Part shown: positions 59,103-64,000 of the stretch, in pieces
Layout of the letters: the number at the start of each line of letters is the position of its first letter
Position numbering within the stretch: the stretch's first letter is position 1
Assembly (NCBI GenBank): GCA_013397935.1
Contig: VZRN01005893.1
Span: 1,101,902 to 1,165,901 of the forward strand
DNA length: 64,000 nucleotides
Direction: 5' to 3'
Source: Dasyornis broadbenti
Lineage: Eukaryota > Chordata > Aves > Passeriformes > Dasyornithidae
Notes under the pieces: model-generated
Told to the model about the DNA's origin: nothing
What the model saw: the letters and a program-made list of their open reading frames with translations, nothing else
The model's database searches: none
Position numbers and translations under genes: made by a program

Positions 59103-61959
59103 CTTTTTTAAGAGAGAACTCTTACATTATTTGAGTCATGGGCTACAAATGAAGGAGTGGTGTGCTGTGTACAGGGGCAAATCTTTGTACTGTGAGCCCA
59201 AGTTCCTGATGCAAACAACATCATCAAACCATTGATCTTTGTAGAAAAAAGATGTCTGGATGCATGGCTGGCTGGTCATCTGGGTAAGAACAGATTAATG
59301 TGTTACTGATTCTCTCATACTATACTGAACAGGAAATCAGTACTCAAAGGTCTTCTTGTGTACTAGACCATTTTACTTATTTCCTTCTGTTGAATCAAAG
59401 CAATGGGAAACTCTTGAAAGAAAGAAAATAAATATTTGCATCAGATTTAGCTGTCTTAAAGGATGAACATGCAAGTGAAGAGGTACTGAACCATGAGGTC
59501 TGATTACACCCTAGTAAGGACTCTCCACTGCCACCCTGACAGGAGGCATGTTTGACATTTAAAGTCTACAGCATAGAGCTAGTTGGTTCCCAGTGGTAGT
59601 GAGGGTGTTAGTAGAATGCAGATACAAATTTAAACCATCAGATTTTCAGTGTAATAGTTGCATATCATATGGGTAGTAGATTCCAGTAGTCAGGGTAATA
59701 TTTCTAGTCAATATTTTCTTTATTACTGTGGGAAACCCACAAACTTTGAAAGTATTACTAAGTGTATTTGTATCTTGAATGTTGACATACCATGTTCAAG
59801 CAATGCCAAGAAAGAAGAATGCTTCATCTGGAATAAGACATCCCCAGGGAACATACATCTGATTTGTAGAACTCTTTTGCATGATCAGAAAGCTTGATAA
59901 GAAAGATTAATATGTTTCATTTTGGCATGAAACATTACTGAGCAGAGAATGGGAGATATATCTTACTGATAGCATAAAACCTGCTATCCTGCAGGGTCCC
60001 ATAATATCCCACTATGAAGGTAGTAGGACCCATAGATGTGGAAATAATTGAGGTATGACTTCTGTTTCTGAGCCTGGATTTTTTTTAAACATCTCACGTT
60101 TTCAAGGTAAAAAAGGATGTAGCAAGGGAGGAGAATGTAAGGTTTATCAGCTCAGTTTCAAATAAATAAGTCATTTTAGTCATCCTGAATACCTTACCAT
60201 CAACAGGGGCTGCATTGTTTCCCATCACAAATTTTGGAAGAACCACCTCTAGGAATTGTCAAGAATCTCTTGTGCCTTTTGTGTGTTGAAGCAGTTGTAA
60301 AAATACCTCATGCACTTCGGTTTTGCTACAGCAATTATTTGCTCTAAATCCCCACCTCCCACAACACTGATGTTATTGCTGCCTCATGTCCACGTATTGA
60401 AGGTTCTGTGTATACCCATGAAATACAGTGTCAACTAATGAGCAGAATTCAGTATTAAGAAAATTATGACTGAAATTATAGTGGAGACACTGTATTGCAG
60501 GACAAGTGAAAATGTTATGACAATGCAGAATTCATCATTCAACTATCTTCCTTTTTAACAATTATGCCACTATGCAAAAAACCCACAACAGCACGCTAGC
60601 TAAAAAAGTCCAAGATACTATAGACATTATTGTAGTTGCCATGGTGTGTACACTGCTGAAACGTCCTATTCAGTGATTGCCTTCTTTATAATGGAGATTT
60701 TAAATGGAGTTAGGTATGGAATAAAAAATAATCTATGGCCAATTTAGCCACTCAGGCAGGCCTAGAAATCTCCTGTTTCAGGCTGCACTGGGAGATAACT
60801 TGCCACAATATGTGCTGATTGGAACTCTGCAAAATCTCTGCTTCAGTGACTCCTGGAAAAGACAAAAGCTGTGTGCAAATTCAGAGGGGAGCCCCAAACA
60901 GGCAAAAGGGAAGGGAGAAGAGCACAAAAAGGCACTCGCCACCAGGAACAGACTTTGGAATTTAATAGGGGATTGTTCTCTTCCCACTGTTCAAAGGAAC
61001 TCTTGGAATTTGTGTTAGCTGCTTTAAAACCCAGCTACTGTCTCAGGGTACAGGAGGAAGAGCAGAACTCAGGTGATGGAGGACCAGCAGTCCCTGAATG
61101 CTTTTAGGCTGACTGGAGAGCTCTGAAACAATAAAATAGATATCAATATGAACAGTCAAATCACCATGTGCTGCCTTGGGGCATAGCAAGACTGAAGAAG
61201 AGTTCATACTAAGTGTTTAATGCTTAAACAAACATTCAGAAAACTGATTTGAAGTGCGTTATTTTATTAACCAAATAAGCAGATCCAAATAAGCTCAATC
61301 CAAAACCTACGCTGCATTCTGCTGACCCTGAAGAAATGACAGAGTAGCCCTTCCCCAAAATGCAAGCTTTGCTGCCTGCCTACTACTACCTTGCAGAACA
61401 CAGCAGAGGCAGGAGTGAGCTGAAAAGAAAACAAACCTTAAGCAGAAACTGAATTATTCTAGGATGCAGCTGAGACTGGGATGTGGTTATGAGCTGTCCC
61501 AACCCCCAGCCTGAGAATTATATGCAGGTATGTGCATACACACCCTATATGTGAAATCTTTACTTCTGAATGTCCATAATGGCTCTCCCATTTTCACAAA
61601 ACATCTAACAGCTGCCCACTATTTGGAGCTATAACTCTTTGCATCAGGAAATGGCAAAACCAAACCTGTGCAAATGAAGATAACAGGTACCTGAGCACAG
61701 GGAGAAATCAGAGATGGGGACAGGAGAGAAAGATAGAGCATGACAATTTCTTTACATTTTTTACCCAGTTTATATGATACTTAAAGTAAGTTCAATTGCT
61801 ATGAGTATATAAGGAAATTGCTGATATAAAAGCTAATTGTTACCACAGTGAAAAGAAGAAAAGGCCCCAAAACCAAAAAAGTGAGGATTTGCCATCTCAA
61901 AGATGGTTTATTTCTTTTATGGCAATATAGGCTAATTGTGTTTTTTATAGTATTCTTCT
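59103..61959. other. Unassigned non-coding sequence
   Basis: No gene is supported. An RFX half-site gttgccatgg (60635-60644) is present. The segment 60780-61110 has overlapping plus-strand frames of about 70 codons without recognised content. Confidence 0.5.
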
Positions 61960-62240
61960 GCACTCTTCTGCAAGTTTTTATCAGATATGTAACTCTGATA
62001 ATAAATTGCCTATTCAGTGTGTATTAAGAAATATATGATATGTTACAACTTTATATCTATAAAAATATAAATATAGTTTTGTATAAACAATAAAAAAAAT
62101 TTAATTTTCCACTTTTTTTCTTGACCTGATCCCATTAATTTCTAAATGGTTTTAAATTTTTTTTAAATGATAAAAATTCAGAGGAATATACCAATTTAAA
62201 ATCTGGAAGATGAAATTCATTTTTCATTATAGAAAATAGC
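61960..62240. other. AT-rich block
   Basis: Nearly all A and T, with many TATA/ATAT words (for example tctataaaaatataaatata at 62056-62075). It is probably low-information spacer. A matrix-attachment role is conceivable but unsupported. Confidence 0.6.
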
Positions 62241-64000
62241 AATCGGCTCAACTGAACAAAAATAACTCAGGCAGTTAGCTCTCACCAGCTTGCATACTCC
62301 ACTGATATATTCCGTTTACTACTTTATATCCATCTGCCAAACCCACCTGGGTTTCAAATGGGACATATTCTAGCTCTGTTAATGATAAGCTTCACTCTAT
62401 TCCCGATGTCATCCCCTCAACACTTTGTTAAAAAAAAAAAAAAAAGACAAAAATTATACTGTGTGTGTTGTGTCATGGTGTGTTGATCTAAATGTTACAT
62501 TAGGTGAAGTGCATATTGAGAAATATGTCAGAAAATGTTTCTTTCTTGTTATGACACCCAAAATGATTCAGGCAGAAGTCATATAATCTACAGTTAAAAG
62601 CCAGAAATAGGTGGGTTCTGGGTAAAGCAGAGTCATATTTGTTTTTAAAAGGTACCTTTCACAATGAGATTATCTCTAAGAACTTACAGAAATACTGCAA
62701 ATGCTATGATTTTAGTTGCTTAGTTGTAGAAATATATAAGGCCTGCTGGAATTGGAAATAACAATTACCAGTTTAACAGGCTCCTTTGTGGGGTTTACAG
62801 GGAGCTTCAGGTCTGCACAAGGCCATACAGAGACAGTGACATCTCACAGGGTGAAGGATTACATTGTCCTCACCTTTCTTAACGGCCCTAATGATCCAGG
62901 AGCCTTTACCCAAACAGATGACATTTCTGCACACTCTGGAGAAGTATCCTGGTGAGCAGAGTGCAGTCAGTATTTGTCAGGGAGTGGGTATGTGAGAAAT
63001 TCAGACTCACTGCTCTGGGGAAAAAAATCTGTATAGTCTTCCTCCTCTCTGTGATGTGTTGCATCTCCAGTCTTTTTGCAGGAAACAGAACTTGATGAGC
63101 TATTGATATGCCTGTCACAATCTACAGCAGAATGAAGATTACCAGTTGCTGGCACTACCTTAAGGACACAGATGAATTGGCAAGGAACTGAGCAGCTCCT
63201 TGGTCATTGCTACAGAAACATAGACAGGAAGGCATGACTTCGTTTAAAAGAAACCCTGCTCAGTGTGATGAAAAGACCTTATTGCATTTTTGAACACTGG
63301 AACACAGGGGTTGTACACAAGAAAACCATGTTCCCTAAAAGCTCCAGCCCTGCCCAGGAGATAATGAATCAGTCTAACAACAGCAGGGTAATACAATTAA
63401 TGGTTTAACTGAGTTATTCCCACTGTGTGTTTTCATACATTAGTGAACATTATGGGTGATCTTTTTTCAAGAAATAAGATTGCACCAAGCCCTCTTGATG
63501 TAACTTTCACAAGGTCGTCTCCTTCTTCAGGCAAAGGTGGCGTTTTGTCAGGCTTCAGGGGCTGAAGGCTCTCACCAGCCTAAGTCCAGTAGTTTTCCAT
63601 AGCTAACAGTCAGGCTTCACAAACTCAAGGACTGACATGGCATTATTTTTATTTCAAGTAATTGACTTTTGGCCTTTTTACTTTGCATTCTGATACTGAC
63701 CTGAGCACTGAGGAGTTCTAGAAACCATTTTTGTGTTAAATGAAGAGTGAAAGAAGGCAATGGTATTTTCACTAGATCCCCAAATCAGTCTCAGTGCATA
63801 AGAGACAGCTCTATCAGCTGAAGATGAGTGGTATTATTAACTGCAAACTTCTCTGTCAGAGCTAATTTTCCAGTCTTCCCGGAGAAGATCAGTTGTATAT
63901 GCATCCTCCTCCAAGCACCTGCACAGGATGTGGGCACACTCAAGAACAGGAAGGCTTTCTGTTCCCCTAATATGCAGGTGTGTGCAATGTCAAGCATCAG
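62241..64000. other. Unassigned non-coding sequence to the window end
   Basis: No gene is supported. An A16 run lies at 62430-62445. Short frames near 62750-63150 and 63790-64000 have no recognised features. Confidence 0.5.

Noticed and set aside
1..64000. Prokaryotic-style systems: operons, CRISPR arrays, phage or integrative elements
   Set aside because: There are no long dense frames, ribosome-binding patterns or spaced direct repeats. CR1 elements and microsatellites identify the DNA as avian nuclear sequence.

Overview
This window looks like AT-rich, non-coding nuclear DNA from a bird, most probably a passerine. That rests on two CR1 LINE copies of the avian type (3555-4163 on the plus strand, 37291-37837 on the minus strand), each ending in the diagnostic degenerate ATTCTRTG-type 3' tail. 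A retrovirus-derived element at 694-1745 (minus strand) also resembles, from memory, a high-copy passerine family. An older, heavily decayed CR1-like LINE lies at about 15080-16450 (minus strand). There are no bacterial-type genes, operons, CRISPR arrays or rRNA genes, and no convincing tRNA.

I found no protein-coding gene I can defend. The open frames are short (at most about 200 codons), carry no recognised domains outside the transposable elements, and are about as frequent as chance predicts for this much sequence read in six frames. The window is therefore intergenic or deep intronic. Genic context, if any, lies outside it.

Layout: 1-693 flank; 694-1745 truncated endogenous retrovirus-type element with an internal ~50-bp tandem periodicity and a strong hairpin; 3555-4163 CR1 whose internal A-rich stretch has expanded and holds an assembly gap; 9061-9300 GC-rich patch; 15080-16450 ancient LINE; 21148-21260 a striking imperfect inverted repeat; 24530-25160 AT-rich block; 33341-33430 short old dispersed-repeat match; 37291-37837 second CR1; 44.6-45.7 kb a cluster of dyad sequences; 48560-49080 a candidate enhancer with an RFX X-box palindrome and a POU-dimer (MORE) palindrome; 52921-53100 a short G-skewed GC-rich island; then AT-rich sequence with homopolymers to the end. 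Three N gaps (3877, 34572, 53540) all interrupt A or T homopolymers.

The most interesting candidates for undescribed biology are the 21.2-kb hairpin (ancient palindromic MITE or small-RNA precursor), the RFX/POU palindrome pair at 48.7-48.85 kb and the isolated G-rich island at 52.9 kb. None is proven here. Family assignments come from remembered consensus features, not from a database search.
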